From Hirundichthys speculiger (lineage: Eukaryota > Chordata > Actinopteri > Beloniformes > Exocoetidae): a DNA stretch of 64,000 bases. Positions 13,601 to 22,157 of this stretch are shown piece by piece. Every line of letters starts with the position of its first letter. The first letter of the stretch is position 1. Made by a program: the position numbers and the translations under genes. The stretch spans positions 415,001-479,000 of the forward strand of contig JAGFBZ010000328.1 of NCBI GenBank assembly GCA_018398805.1, given 5' to 3'. Under the pieces are notes generated by a model, which saw only the letters and a list, made by a program, of their open reading frames with translations, was not told the DNA's origin and did no database searches.

Positions 13601-16600
13601 TGTGAAGCACTTCACATTACAAAAAGAAAAGAAAGTTAGCACCCGTCGCTGTTACGCAAATATCTCTATGTTCGTTGAATAACGGTATTTTCTTACCCTT
13701 TATATTCAAGTTGTAACTGATGGACATTTGACCATTAAGGAGGAAAAGTGACCATCAAAATCTCGTTCTTGAGACATCAAACCAAAACATAAATCTAAAC
13801 TGGATGACTGACCCTTTATACTACAGCTGAAGAACATCCTTACCCTCTAACCGACCCCCGTTGAAGACAATGAGACTCTGGACAGCTTTGCACGACAGCG
13901 TACGGCGTCAGCATTATCGCTAGGGCTTCGATTATTGACTATTTCAGTCAACACGCAATAATGCTGTTGTGAACGACATGAAGTACCCCCAACCCCAAGG
14001 AAATTAATTACTACAGTTCATTAGATAGTTACCCAATACTGCCTTGAAACCTTCTGGTTTGAGTCGCCAGGTGGGGAAGCAGTGGCAGGTCATTTGTTGG
14101 CTAGCGCTAGCTGTCGACATCCTACCAGGAAACATGTGACATGCCATTATGCTAATCAAGCATCTAAGGAGCCGTTAGGTGAAAAGGCAAGTTTATCAAG
14201 TCAGAGGAAAAGGAAACACTGTGTAGTCTGCTTTTCAGAAATGACGAAAATTCCCAAAAGAAGGGCAGAGAACCTAGAGTAATCCTCAGGATTAATGAAC
14301 GTATATATCTGTCTAACGGAAGGACAAGACAGAATTTGTTGTCCCAAGTGGCCAGGCCCTGTGTTTGTTGTTCGAGGATGTTGAGTTTTGTGGTGTAACC
14401 GAACACTTGGAGCCGCGGTACAGTTTCCCAGGTCTGAAACGCATCTGTGAACCTGGTCTCTCTCCAAACCGCCGGTCATATTAAATGTCAACTAAAAGAA
14501 AAGTGCAGAGATTCTGTTTTATGACAAACATTAGGACATTTGGTTTCAAATGTCAAGGTATAAATGCCTTTTTGTTTTACATATTTGCGGCTAAACTTTT
14601 AGTTAAACTCTTGGACAATTTTAATTAGTTAAAAAAAAGGTTATTGGAACATTTCTATGAAATACAAAAAAAGAAAATGAGGAAGTGAACATGAAAGGGA
14701 CCAATGAACCACGATGGTTCTTGAGCTAAAAATGTCTCTTTGCGCTGCTGTAATTCTGCATCTACAGTTTTTTATCGATTACGTCGCCTAATTTTTGGAG
14801 CCCTTCGTAATAATAAGAGAAAGACTGAGGTTTGTGACTACAATTGAAAAGGTTCAGGGCACAAATGTATCACCCGTGGAAGAGACTTCTCCTGACACGA
14901 CTGCAAATGTTTTATCGTAAGATGGAGGCGATCCTTCATCATTAACTTAGCCTGAGCTGTGAGGGGGGAAAGTGGACCCAAACTGCATCTGTAAACTGAA
15001 GGAGATCCATCGTATTTTTCACTAAAGGAGCTGAGGGCTCTGCTTTTCCCTTCAACTTGTTCCTGTCAGCATCCAGGCTCCAACAGATCAAGTATGTTGG
15101 TCATTAAAAGGCTTTTAGCGACATACTCTGGAACTCTGCTCAACAATAAATTCTGATAAAGATCTACTGGTCGCAATGGAGATGCCACTGTGTTTAAAAT
15201 GTAGGTAATCATGGCAAGGCTAGAAATATAGATATCTATCTATCTATATATATATACAGTCATGGAAAAAATTATTAGATGATCACTTTCTTGTTCATTT
15301 TAATACCTGGTACCACTAAACGTCATCATGTGACTAAAACAGACAGAAAAGAAAACACTGAATGCATAAAAGCAGTGTTTTTGGCAGTACAACGCCATAG
15401 CTATTGATGTAAAAACTTAAGTGATTTAGGTTATAATCAAGAAAACCATGGAAAATGGTAAGATATCAGCTCTTAAATAAAACTCTTATGAGCAATCTTT
15501 GTGGTTATCGTTATGTTTGTCCAAACAAATGTACCTTTAGTTGTACCAGGCATTAAAATGAACAAGAAACTGAAGAAAACAAGGGTGGTCTAATCATTTT
15601 TTCCATGACTGTATATATATATATATATATATTAGGGCTGGGCAACGATTAAACATTTAAATCGCAATTAATTGCATTTTTTCCCTGATTAATCGCGATT
15701 AATCACACTGTATACGCAGAATCAAATAATGTCATCCTGTTTTATAAAAATAAAAAAAAAAATTCTATAAACAAAATCTAACAAAATGATTGTGTCTCAG
15801 CACAAACAGAACATTAAAACAGGTGATTTCTGAGGTAACAGCAGAAACTTTTAACGGGGAGTTCAACTTGTCAGTTGTTACAAATAACCTTGTTTCTGTT
15901 GAATCCTCCGTCTGGGAGAACTTTAAAATGAAAATGTCCATTCTTTCCATTTTCAATTGTCAATCAAAAATACAAAAAAAATTAAAAAGTGACATTTTAT
16001 TATGTTTTTCATTCTTTAATCTAACACAAGAAAAAAATGCTTGGTTTTTTTTTTTTTTATATTTCAATTTTAGACTTGGATAAAAAATACAAAATTAAAA
16101 AAAACAGGACTGAATTTGTTTTATAATGGAGGACTGGACTTTCTGTTGTCATTACACATCTGTGCCACTAGATGGAGCCACACTGCAGTAACCAGCTAGA
16201 GAACAGCAGGACAGTGAACACATGGAGCAGATCTGATGGAACATGGAGGAATGACGCGAAAGTTTTGTTGCAATCCAGATTTTTTTTTTCAGACAGAATT
16301 GTTAATATTGCTACCTGAGTTGCTACCTGAACTGTAAAGTTCACAGATTTTTACCGTTCTCCATGTCTGTTTTAGCTTTTCCTTAAGTTTACCTGCAAAT
16401 CATTTTCTGGTTCTGCAGCAGCCAGTAACAGACTTTTCAAAACAAAAGCATGTGAGCAACATGCGTTAACGCACAATAAAATAAATGTCGTTAATAAATT
16501 AATGTGTTAACGTGATAATAACACGTTAACTTGCCCAGCCCTAATATATATATATATATATTCCATATATATATTATATTTTCTGTATTTTCCTATCCGC

Positions 16601-17242
16601 TTTGCATTCAGTGCTGTTCTAAAATGCTGAAAATAGTCAAAATGGGAAAAAAAGAAAAACCTATGAGTCATTTCTTAAATTATAAATTAGACAAGAAGTG
16701 TTCAGGGATCGATTGGGCAAGTGGTCAGTTCTTTCAAATGAAAGCAGAAACGGGGAGCTTATCCACATAGACCTCGCAGTCACATGAACACCAGCGGTGC
16801 ACATCTTTACTTATCTGTCCAGTCAACATCGACTGCCTCGACTACGACTGTAATGATTGCACTTAAAACCTGCTGCCAACTGAAAGCAGGACTTGCCCTC
16901 CAAATGCTTCGTGCCACAGCCAATTCAGAATACAAAAGTCAATAACGTGAACAGCAATGACTCGCTTGCAAAATTGCATGATGGCGAGAGGCAGCGGGGA
17001 GAGAAATATAGAAAAAGAAATCTATTATGATTAGTCCATCCCTGACATGGATGGAAAGCCTGGACTCCAGCCTCACTTCAATTAAAAAAGAAAGTTTTAG
17101 TGAAAAGATGCTATTCTGTGAGTGGCCTCTGCTTTGACGAGATGTTGCTCAAACATCTCAGTGTAGCAGGTCAAGCTCAAGGTCAAATTTATTTATGTAG
17201 CATGTCTAACAATAATCCAAGATGACCAAAGTGCTTTCCAGG

Positions 17243-17273
<31 letters not shown>

Positions 17274-20200
17274 CAATATGAATAATGTAGATCAAGAGAA
17301 ACAGCAAAAACACATCTAAAAAAAATAACTTCGATCGACAGGATCAACTCGAATTGAGAGCCCGCGAGTAGAAATTGATTTTGAGATGTGAATGCAGCAA
17401 CAGTTCGAGATGTTCATATTTTTTCTTCTGTTCCAGTGAATGGGGCCAGCTACCGAAATAAGGCACAGTCACCTCCATTTCTGAGTCTGGAGAACTACAA
17501 TGACCATCTGACCGAATGACCTGAGCTCCCTGTTTGGGTGTAAAGATGACCCAGTTCAGACAAATACTGCATGTCTCACGCTAACTCATTTAAAACCTTT
17601 AAAACGTGAGATAAAATCTTGAAGCCTACTCTAAACTGGACAGGAAACCAGTAAAATGAAAGGACAGATAATGTTTCATAAGAAAAAGACCCCAAGGGAA
17701 GCATGTACATAGAAAAAGACAACGGGCCCAAAGTCCACCCTTGAGGTACCCCAGAAGAGACAGAGACGTAAAGAGATAACCCCTTAAAATGGTGATATCT
17801 ATTAGCAGTAGTACATCAAAAATGTTGGCTTTTCAGTAAATTGATGAAAGAAAAAACATCAACAAAACAAACTCAAGAAGATGAAGAGTTTTCAAGCGAA
17901 GAAATGGTGGTTTCTTCTGTCATTTAACATTTCATTACTAACAAATATACAAGTCCAACTGCGGGTTTATCCTGAAGTTATTGAGGTTATTGATACCACA
18001 TAAATAATGAGGCCCATTCATAAGTCCAGTCAACTCAATTACCTGCTCTACAACTCAACCAGAACGATGCAAACTGTGAGCTTTGATTCATCCTGATACG
18101 ACGTTACAGTTTTTTCGCTGTGCATGTGAACCACCTTGAAGCTCAGCTGTGAACTTGACTCAGAAATAAATGAGACCGGTTGCAGCACGGCGGTCACAGC
18201 TGATCAAGCTGGAAGCTGCTCACCGGCTGATTGATCGGTGAGTCAGCTATCGGATGCTAAACGGGGATCTGAACATTTGGCGGGGCTCTTCAGAATGAAA
18301 CGTATTGCTGTTTCACAGATGACTCATAACAGAATATAAACTCCCTGATTACATTTTGAAAGGTGGGGGCTTACAGCTGGGTTAAAAAGGGATTTAAAAA
18401 CAGCCACATGATGGAGAGACGAGGTCCAGTTCCAGTTTTGGATGATCACGTCGAAGCAGTTGGAGAAGATGAACGTTGCGGCTTATCGGACCGTGTTTCC
18501 TTCACAGAATGAAGTCTCACCTGCCTCCTGCCTTCAGACTTTGGAGATAAGCTGCTTTCTTCTCATCACTTTGTGATTAACTTACAGAAAAAGAAGAAAA
18601 AAAGTCAAGTCCTTACGAGCCTCATACAGGCTTTTTCCATAAGACGTCTTGAGAAAGTGTGACCAGCCTACAGTCATGGAAAAAATTATTAGACCACCAT
18701 TTTTTCTTCACTTTCTTGTTCATTTTAACACCTGGTACCACTAAACGTCATCATGTGACTAAAACAGACAGAAAAGAAAACACTGAATGCATAAAAGCAG
18801 TGTTTTTGGCAGTACAACGCCATAGCTATTGATGTAAAAACTTAAGTGATTTAGAAAACCATGGAAAATGGTAAGATATCAGCTCTTAAATGTCCAAACA
18901 AATGTACCTTTAGTTGTACCAGGCATTAAAATGAACAAGAAACTGAAGAAAACAAGGGTGGTCTAATAATTTTTTCCATGATTGTATGTTTGGATTGATA
19001 TGATACTTCAAAACTCACGGTAAAGGTTCATTAGACGGTTCCATAAGTTTACACCGAGTCCCATTATGGCTCCACTGAAGAAGTTGGAGCAGATTGCGGC
19101 TACTAAACATGTGCTCGTGATTGCACCGGATGCAGAACAGCATGGTCGAATGGTGGCAGTTTCACTTTACATAAAATTTCAGTAGCTAGTATTCTATTCA
19201 GTATTAATTTCTTTTACCTAAGCTGGGTGTAGTTGCAGATAAATCAGGCAGGAAATGACTAAAAAAGGCTAAATGAAACAGTTCATTTTCTCCATCAGTC
19301 CCCCTCAGACTCTCAACTGCGTATCTCAACGTAACTGATGGCGTCTGGTCCAGAAAGTCGACAGCCAGACATAATATGACATCAAAGATTCGAGGATTAC
19401 AATTACCCCAGCAACTGGGGACCGCAATCTGGGATAAAATTAAGGAAGTCAGGGTATGGAGAATGTGATTAGATAAATTCTAGTGAATATTAGACCTGAA
19501 CGATTTTATCTGTTCTGCAATATATATATATATCTATATTTTATCGAGTATCAAGTATCGATTTTTTTAGCCGCGGGTATCGATATTCTAAGCTTCTTTC
19601 AAAAACCTCTGTGTCCCACCTTTAAAAGCTTACAAGCAACAATTTGCATTGTTTATATAAATGAAACTATTTTTCATAACAAATTCATTTTTTCTAACAT
19701 TTGCGAGCTGCCTGTCAGCCATATAATGTGTAATTGATGCTTTCAGTGCAATTAATTCAAACAAAGTCATTGGAACACTCACAAGATGTCACCAAAATCA
19801 CTTTGTCACTTTAAAATCTTTCAGAAAATGATGTAAATATATTGTAAGATGAATATCGAGATATATATATCGTACCTTAAGCCAAATATCGTGTATCGTA
19901 TCGCGAGATTAGTCTATCGCTACAGCCCTACGAACTAATATCATTTCTTTTAACGGGTTTTGACACAAAATGAGCATTCCTTTGCAGTAAAATCAGTTTT
20001 AACTTTATCCCTTAATGTGATTTTATTTCATATCTTTGCCTTTATCAGAGGCTTGAAGAAGAAATGGGGCTTTTTTTTTTTAATCTTTCTTTTGTAGCCT
20101 GAGGTTGAAATGGTTCAAACAGCATGCTGAACTGCCACTGAATTTTGATTTTCTTTTTTGTTAGTTTGTTTTTACTGTCCATGAATATCGATATATATCG

Positions 20201-22157
20201 CATCATGAGCCAAATATTGTGTATCGTAGTGTATCGCTACAGCCCCAGTGAATATGCATTATAGACATATGTGATTTTGTCCGTCTCAAACAGTAACACG
20301 TTACAGGGAAATCTTCATCACAAAATGTTTCTCTACCGTCATTTCAGGCCCCATTTATGAGCACAAACAGTAGAGTTACAGATGAAAACTGGACAGGAAA
20401 CCAGTAAAATGAAAGGACAGATAATGTTTCATTGGAAAAAAGCATGTATAGAGAAAAAAAACAACGGGCCCAAAGCCCACCCTTGAGGTACCCCAGAAGA
20501 GATAACGCCTTAAAATGGTGATATCTCGTAGCAGTAGTACATTAACAATGTACTACTGTCAGAGTTTCCATGGGAGAGTGTGGGACTGCAAGTATCCACT
20601 GAACGTAAAGAAATAACACTTTGGCCCTGCTTTGAATTCGATGCCATATGTAATAGCATAGATGGAGAAGCAGCAATTGTTTTACCCTGCAAAAGACAAA
20701 ACTGCGTGGGCTAAAGATGAAGAGCACACCAATAACTGATGGCTTTCTCCTGCCAGACTCGCAGTATCCTTGCATATTTTTGAGAAAAAGCATTTCAAAA
20801 CATGGAGCGTCCACAAACGTCCTGGCATGAATATGTAAGTGTGTGTCTGGCGGTAGGCAGATCTCCACCAGCATATCAAGTTCAGTGAAGGTTAAACCTC
20901 ATGTTGAGCAAAATATCACGACATCTGCTCTTTATCTGACACTTTCTGCACTTGAACCCCCCTGACAGAGTTTCTCATTCACCTCCGTTTGACTCCGATG
21001 GGCAGGCGTTGAGCTGTAACGGCTCGCCATATCTGGCCCTCCTCACCGCAGGCTTCTGCACCATCTAAAAAAAAAAAAAAAAATCACAGTGGTCAGTCAC
21101 AAATTTTCATAAAGAACACTTTTTAAATAGCCATCCGCCCCGCCCCAGCCCCCGCCAAAGGCATTGCAATCAACCCCTGGGTGGGGGAGGTAAGTAGAAA
21201 ACCGCTGTACCCGCTGTGAGAACAGAAAAGGTGGCGCGGGGCGGAGGAGTGGAAGGTTGTGCCACTTTATTTTAAAAAAGAAAAACCTGCCACCACACAG
21301 CAACCACTCTAAGAACACTTTGGCGCCGCGATCTCTGATTGTCTTTTACCCCGGAGATGAGATATATTCGAGATATGAGGATACTTGTTGAAGAGTATAA
21401 AAAAGGGATATCATCCAACCGCTTTGAATTTCATGAAGCAAAAGCGCCATTCAGGAGGAGGAGGGGAAAAAAAAGAGGAAGAAAAAGGTTTTTCACTGAG
21501 TTTTCAGTAATAGCAGGTGAACGCCCGAGGCAGAGTTACAGATTTGTCACTGGTGGCAAATGTTGCCCCCCCCCCCCCTCTAAATGCATGACACATGTTT
21601 TGAAGCATACATCTTATGCTTCGCTTTCCTATTTTTTTTCTTCATTTCTTTTTTGTGTGTGTGCAGTGATCGTGGTGCTGTTTGCTGCCCTGAGGAGACA
21701 GAGGAAGAAGGAGCCTCTGATCATCTCCAAAGAGGATGTCAGAGACAACGTTGTCAGCTACAACGATGAGGGGGGAGGAGAGGAGGACACTCAGGCCTTT
21801 GATATCGGCACGCTGCGCAACCCAGAGGTGATGGATGCTAACAAGCTTCGCAGGGACATCATACCCGAGATGCTGTTTCCCTTTCGGAGGACATCCCCGA
21901 TAAAGGATAACACGGACGTGAGGGATTTCATAAACGGGAGGCTGCAGGAGAACGACTCGGACCCCACGGCGCCCCCTTATGACTCCCTGGCCACGTACGC
22001 ATACGAGGGCAGCGGCTCGCTGGCGGAGTCCCTGAGCTCGCTGGAGTCCGCCGCCACCGAGGGGGACCACGACTACGATTACCTCAGCAGCTGGGGGCCA
22101 CAGTTCAAAAAACTGGCTGAGATGTACATAGGGAGGAGCCCTGACAGAGAGACTTAA
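1526..22157 (+). CDS. cdh10: Type II classical cadherin, cdh10-like, C-terminal 8 exons (5' end outside window)
   Basis: Spliced CDS: 1526-1694, 1850-2031, 2930-3183, 6399-6535, 6611-6732, 7267-7375, 11611-11862, 21667-22157. It encodes a calcium-dependent cell-cell adhesion receptor of the plasma membrane. The extracellular cadherin repeats carry DVNDSPP, DVDEPP and DVNDNAPEF linker motifs, LDRE motifs and a DxDxGxNAE motif. One transmembrane helix follows, then a tail with the p120-catenin ([11 protein letters not shown]) and beta-catenin ([17 protein letters not shown]) sites. Phases join cleanly over all eight exons, giving about 570 residues of a protein that is usually ~790. The cytoplasmic [18 protein letters not shown] and LAEMY motifs place it in the CDH6/9/10/12/18 group. 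The EC4 sequence ([28 protein letters not shown]) most resembles CDH10 as I recall it. Class certain; paralogue uncertain (CDH6 or CDH9 possible). Exon 1526-1694 has a one-base frame break. Confidence 0.9.
1850..2031 (+). CDS. cdh10: cadherin exon B: EC2/EC3 linker and start of EC3
   Basis: The acceptor is tgtttag|ATTCC and the donor AAG|gtacgt. The reading continues from the C left by exon A. It encodes [19 protein letters not shown], then the calcium-binding [13 protein letters not shown] and FNIVTD, ending VVVIKK in phase 0. At 182 nt it is two codons shorter than the 188 nt I expect, the gap falling in the usually GDGxDxF loop (here GGHDMF). The intron to exon A is only 155 bp. Confidence 0.92.
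2032..2929. other. Intron between exons B and C
   Basis: 898 bp, AT-rich, with poly-A runs near 2277-2292 and 2870-2890. I see no repeat family or other gene in it. Confidence 0.6.
2930..3183 (+). CDS. cdh10: cadherin exon C: rest of EC3 and start of EC4
   Basis: The acceptor is catctccag|GCACTG and the donor CAA|gtacgt; the exon is 254 nt, the family length. It begins [16 protein letters not shown] (phase 0), carries [18 protein letters not shown] (the EC3/EC4 calcium linker) and ends [11 protein letters not shown] in phase 2. Open reading continues upstream and downstream of these splice sites, but cadherin similarity stops exactly at them. Confidence 0.93.
3303..3671 (+). mobile_element. 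Tc1/mariner-type MITE, copy 1
   Basis: Starts TACAGTCATGGAAAAAATTA and ends with the reverse complement (TTTTTTCCATGACTGTA), flanked by TA. The terminal inverted repeats are about 28 bp or more; there is no coding capacity. Two further copies with the same interior (GTACCACTAAACGTCATCAT, AACACTGAATGCATAAAAGC) lie at 15255 and 18669. The TA target and the size of ~370 bp point to a non-autonomous Tc1/mariner element. Confidence 0.85.
3672..6398. other. Rest of the intron between exons C and D
   Basis: Contains a CpG-dense patch near 3930-4100, a LINE/SINE-like tail near 5420-5500 (CAAGGCAAGTTTATTAGTAT), a T17 run near 5552, and at about 6042-6132 a stretch nearly identical to the reverse complement of 37721-37812. 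The rest is unassigned AT-rich intron. Confidence 0.5.
5420..5500. repeat. Fish retroelement tail fragment
   Basis: The string CAAGGCAAGTTTATTAGTAT followed by AGCACATTT resembles the common fish repeat with TTTATTTATATAGCACATTT. A related tail occurs near 17180. Short, family not assigned. Confidence 0.45.
6399..6535 (+). CDS. cdh10: cadherin exon D: EC4
   Basis: The acceptor is ttcctgcag|ATACTCC and the donor ATAA|gtaatc; 137 nt as in other type II cadherins. It encodes [20 protein letters not shown] and, after a few residues, [24 protein letters not shown] and NIS are potential N-glycosylation sites. The [13 protein letters not shown] string is one reason for preferring CDH10 over CDH6. 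Confidence 0.93.
6611..6732 (+). CDS. cdh10: cadherin exon E: EC4/EC5 linker
   Basis: The acceptor is ttcctcgtag|ACAATCC and the donor CAG|gtgtgt; 122 nt, the family length. It encodes [20 protein letters not shown] then [29 protein letters not shown] is the canonical calcium-binding linker between EC4 and EC5. The preceding intron is only 75 bp and contains a C9 run. Confidence 0.93.
6733..7266. other. Intron between exons E and F
   Basis: 534 bp; no repeat or gene recognised. Confidence 0.6.
7267..7375 (+). CDS. cdh10: cadherin exon F: first part of EC5
   Basis: The acceptor is tctcttcag|CTGATTC and the donor GGAAG|gtaaga. It encodes [31 protein letters not shown] and DRE. At 109 nt it is three codons shorter than the usual 118 nt; the shortening is in the loop before NPNFT. 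Phase 0 in, phase 1 out, so the deletion keeps the frame. Confidence 0.92.
7577..7840 (+). repeat. Intron segment also present inverted at 19931-20180
   Basis: This 264-bp stretch immediately left of the hAT MITE at 7841 is repeated as its reverse complement at 19931-20180, with mostly small indels. At the second site it sits inside a composite hAT insertion. It holds no ORF of note. Confidence 0.85.
7841..8277 (-). mobile_element. hAT-type MITE, family 2, copy 1
   Basis: Ends TAGGGCTGTAGTGATACACT and CTCAGCTCTA; near-matching 8-bp flanks ttagttca (7833-7840) and ttagttcg (8278-8285). Rich in TATCGAT words; no coding capacity. An inverted copy is at 19491-19930. Confidence 0.8.
8815..8960 (+). 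repeat. tRNA-derived SINE-like fragment
   Basis: Contains a polymerase III B-box-like GGTTCGACTCC at about 8863 and a degenerate A-box region just upstream (GGCTACGGTGG). It is followed by a C/T-rich tail (CTGTCTCTCTTTACAG) like that of common fish SINEs. There is no cloverleaf, so it is not a functional tRNA gene. Confidence 0.5.
8989..10181 (+). mobile_element. Decayed Tc1-like transposon (about 1.2 kb)
   Basis: Inverted ends: CACTATAATGCCAAAAGTAT at the left and ATTTCTGGCAATATGGTG at the right pair imperfectly. The interior is a transposase relic on the + strand in several frames: a helix-turn-helix region ([15 protein letters not shown] near 9200), SKPDITKNN near 9460, [13 protein letters not shown] near 9680, and [10 protein letters not shown] near 9905, the region of the DDE/D acidic residues. 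Multiple stops and frameshifts make it inactive. Confidence 0.85.
9119..10113 (+). pseudogene. Tc1-family transposase pseudogene
   Basis: Reading in three + frames recovers a Tc1 transposase from the N-terminal MGLSAAQ segment to the C-terminal CAAKTHV-like end. The longest open piece (9662-9865) encodes [20 protein letters not shown], and the downstream SPDLNLIED carries an acidic catalytic position. Stops at about 9177, 9650 and 9866 interrupt it. A functional protein would be ~340 residues; none can be made here. Confidence 0.8.
10183..11450 (+). repeat. Diverged tandem repeat, about three units
   Basis: The motif CATGACAAAAAC followed by GCATTT recurs at about 10684, 11006 and 11398. Each copy is preceded by a related stretch (AATAATTCAACACAAATA or AACAACACAAATATA, then TATATTGAAAA or similar). 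Unit spacing is about 320-390 bp; the first unit is split by the hAT MITE at 10260. Poly-A and poly-T runs are frequent. Confidence 0.55.
10260..10645 (+). mobile_element. hAT-type MITE, family 1, copy 1
   Basis: Starts TAGGGGCGAGTATTGGGAAG, ends TTTTTTTTCACATCCCTA; perfect 8-bp duplication atatatac on both sides (10252-10259 and 10646-10653). Interior rich in ATCGATATT; no transposase. Same family at 48037, 53834, 59506 and 62651. Confidence 0.88.
11611..11862 (+). CDS. cdh10: cadherin exon G: end of EC5 and first half of the transmembrane helix
   Basis: The acceptor is ttcgccgtag|ATAACAC and the donor CCTCA|gtaagt; 252 nt, the exact family length, phase 1 on both sides. It encodes [34 protein letters not shown] and the EC5 cysteines in [15 protein letters not shown], followed by [19 protein letters not shown], the start of the membrane span. 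Being phase-symmetrical, its skipping would keep the frame while removing most of the membrane helix. It lies between two introns that carry a ~700-bp inverted repeat. Confidence 0.94.
12009..13048 (+). mobile_element. TTAA-flanked transposon (piggyBac/Kolobok-type target), 1040 bp
   Basis: Inverted ends AGGTATGGTGGGAGATCTTT and AAAGATCTCCCACCATACCT match perfectly over 20 bp and are flanked by TTAA on both sides (12005-12008 and 13049-13052). A TTAA target is used by piggyBac and Kolobok elements; no transposase remains. The interior holds a broken coding exon at 12345-12549. The element sits in the intron between exons G and H. Confidence 0.85.
12345..12549 (+). pseudogene. Broken first exon inside the TTAA element
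   Basis: ATG at 12345 opens [15 protein letters not shown] and continues to RVVIGTAFQ. After one extra base near 12470 the sequence goes on in another frame as [23 protein letters not shown], followed by GG|gtaaga, a good splice donor. This reads like exon 1 of a protein family with a GTAFxRWRxLKxExGLxTDA module. I recall that module from transposon-linked uncharacterised fish proteins but cannot verify it. As it stands it stops at TGA around 12495, so it is inactive. Confidence 0.55.
13053..15254. other. Part of the intron between exons G and H
   Basis: Several open frames (for example 12996-13400 on the - strand) have no recognisable domain and look like chance frames. No repeat family was recognised except short poly-T and poly-A runs. 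Ends in a short TATC/TA microsatellite at about 15230-15254. Confidence 0.45.
15255..15613 (+). mobile_element. Tc1/mariner-type MITE, copy 2
   Basis: Same ends and interior as the copy at 3303, same orientation. It has a small deletion just after the left end (ATTATTAGATGATCACTTTC) and is flanked by TA within a TA microsatellite. Confidence 0.85.
15633..16543 (+). mobile_element. hAT-type element, family 3 (TAGGGCTGGGCAA ends), 911 bp
   Basis: Ends TAGGGCTGGGCAACGATTAA and AACTTGCCCAGCCCTA are inverted repeats. Flanks are atatatat on both sides, compatible with an 8-bp duplication, although the surrounding TA microsatellite weakens this. Repeated GATTAATCGCGATTAA words near the ends. No intact ORF. 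A fragment of one end is at 44090-44182. Confidence 0.8.
16544..17169. other. Intronic stretch without recognised features
   Basis: TA microsatellite at the start; otherwise unassigned intron sequence. Confidence 0.5.
17170..17840 (-). mobile_element. LINE fragment, antisense, with reverse transcriptase motif
   Basis: On the - strand, 17721-17752 encodes [11 protein letters not shown], the GVPQGS-LGP motif of non-LTR reverse transcriptases. Neighbouring bases also match the copy at 20385-20555. The left part (17180-17260) resembles the fish retroelement tail TTTATTTATGTAGCATG and ends in poly-A. Frames are broken and the clade (L2/CR1/Rex-like) is not settled. Confidence 0.6.
17841..18668. 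other. Intronic stretch without recognised features
   Basis: No ORF, repeat family or RNA gene recognised. Confidence 0.5.
18669..18986 (+). mobile_element. Tc1/mariner-type MITE, copy 3
   Basis: Same family as 3303 and 15255, with internal deletions (about 318 bp). Starts TACAGTCATGGAAAAAATTA; the right end is mutated (CCATGATTGTA). Confidence 0.85.
19491..20247 (+). mobile_element. Composite hAT insertion: full MITE + captured flank + second terminus
   Basis: One perfect 8-bp duplication, gtgaatat, encloses the whole 757-bp unit (19483-19490 and 20248-20255). Inside are a complete family 2 hAT MITE (19491-19930, ending TACAGCCCTA), then cgaactaa plus about 240 bp matching the reverse complement of 7577-7840, then a 3'-terminal fragment (about 20181-20247) ending CGCTACAGCCCCA. 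The single outer duplication shows the three parts arrived together. The cgaactaa next to the inner end corresponds to the target duplication of the copy at 7841-8277. Confidence 0.8.
20385..20555 (-). mobile_element. LINE fragment, antisense, second copy
   Basis: Shares GGACAGGAAACCAGTAAAAT with 17630-17840 and carries the - strand motif [10 protein letters not shown] at 20463-20494. Direct repeat of the 17.6-kb fragment, 2.7 kb away. Confidence 0.6.
20556..21666. other. 3' end of the intron before exon H
   Basis: Contains an A16 run near 21070 and a C-rich run near 21572. Open frames on both strands here have no recognised domain. Confidence 0.5.
21667..22157 (+). CDS. cdh10: cadherin exon H: rest of the membrane helix, complete cytoplasmic tail, stop TAA
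   Basis: The acceptor is a T/GT-rich tract ending gtgtgcag|TGATCG; the stop is at 22155-22157. The exon finishes the helix ([15 protein letters not shown]) and encodes the tail: [20 protein letters not shown], the p120-catenin core [40 protein letters not shown], the beta-catenin site [17 protein letters not shown] and serine-rich [10 protein letters not shown], then [14 protein letters not shown] near the end. The tail is full length and intact. Open frame extends upstream to 21339, but that part is low-complexity intron with no cadherin similarity. Confidence 0.95.

Noticed and set aside
21339..21666. In-frame extension upstream of the last cadherin exon
   Set aside because: Low-complexity basic peptide without cadherin similarity; a good acceptor at 21666 and matching phase put the exon start at 21667.
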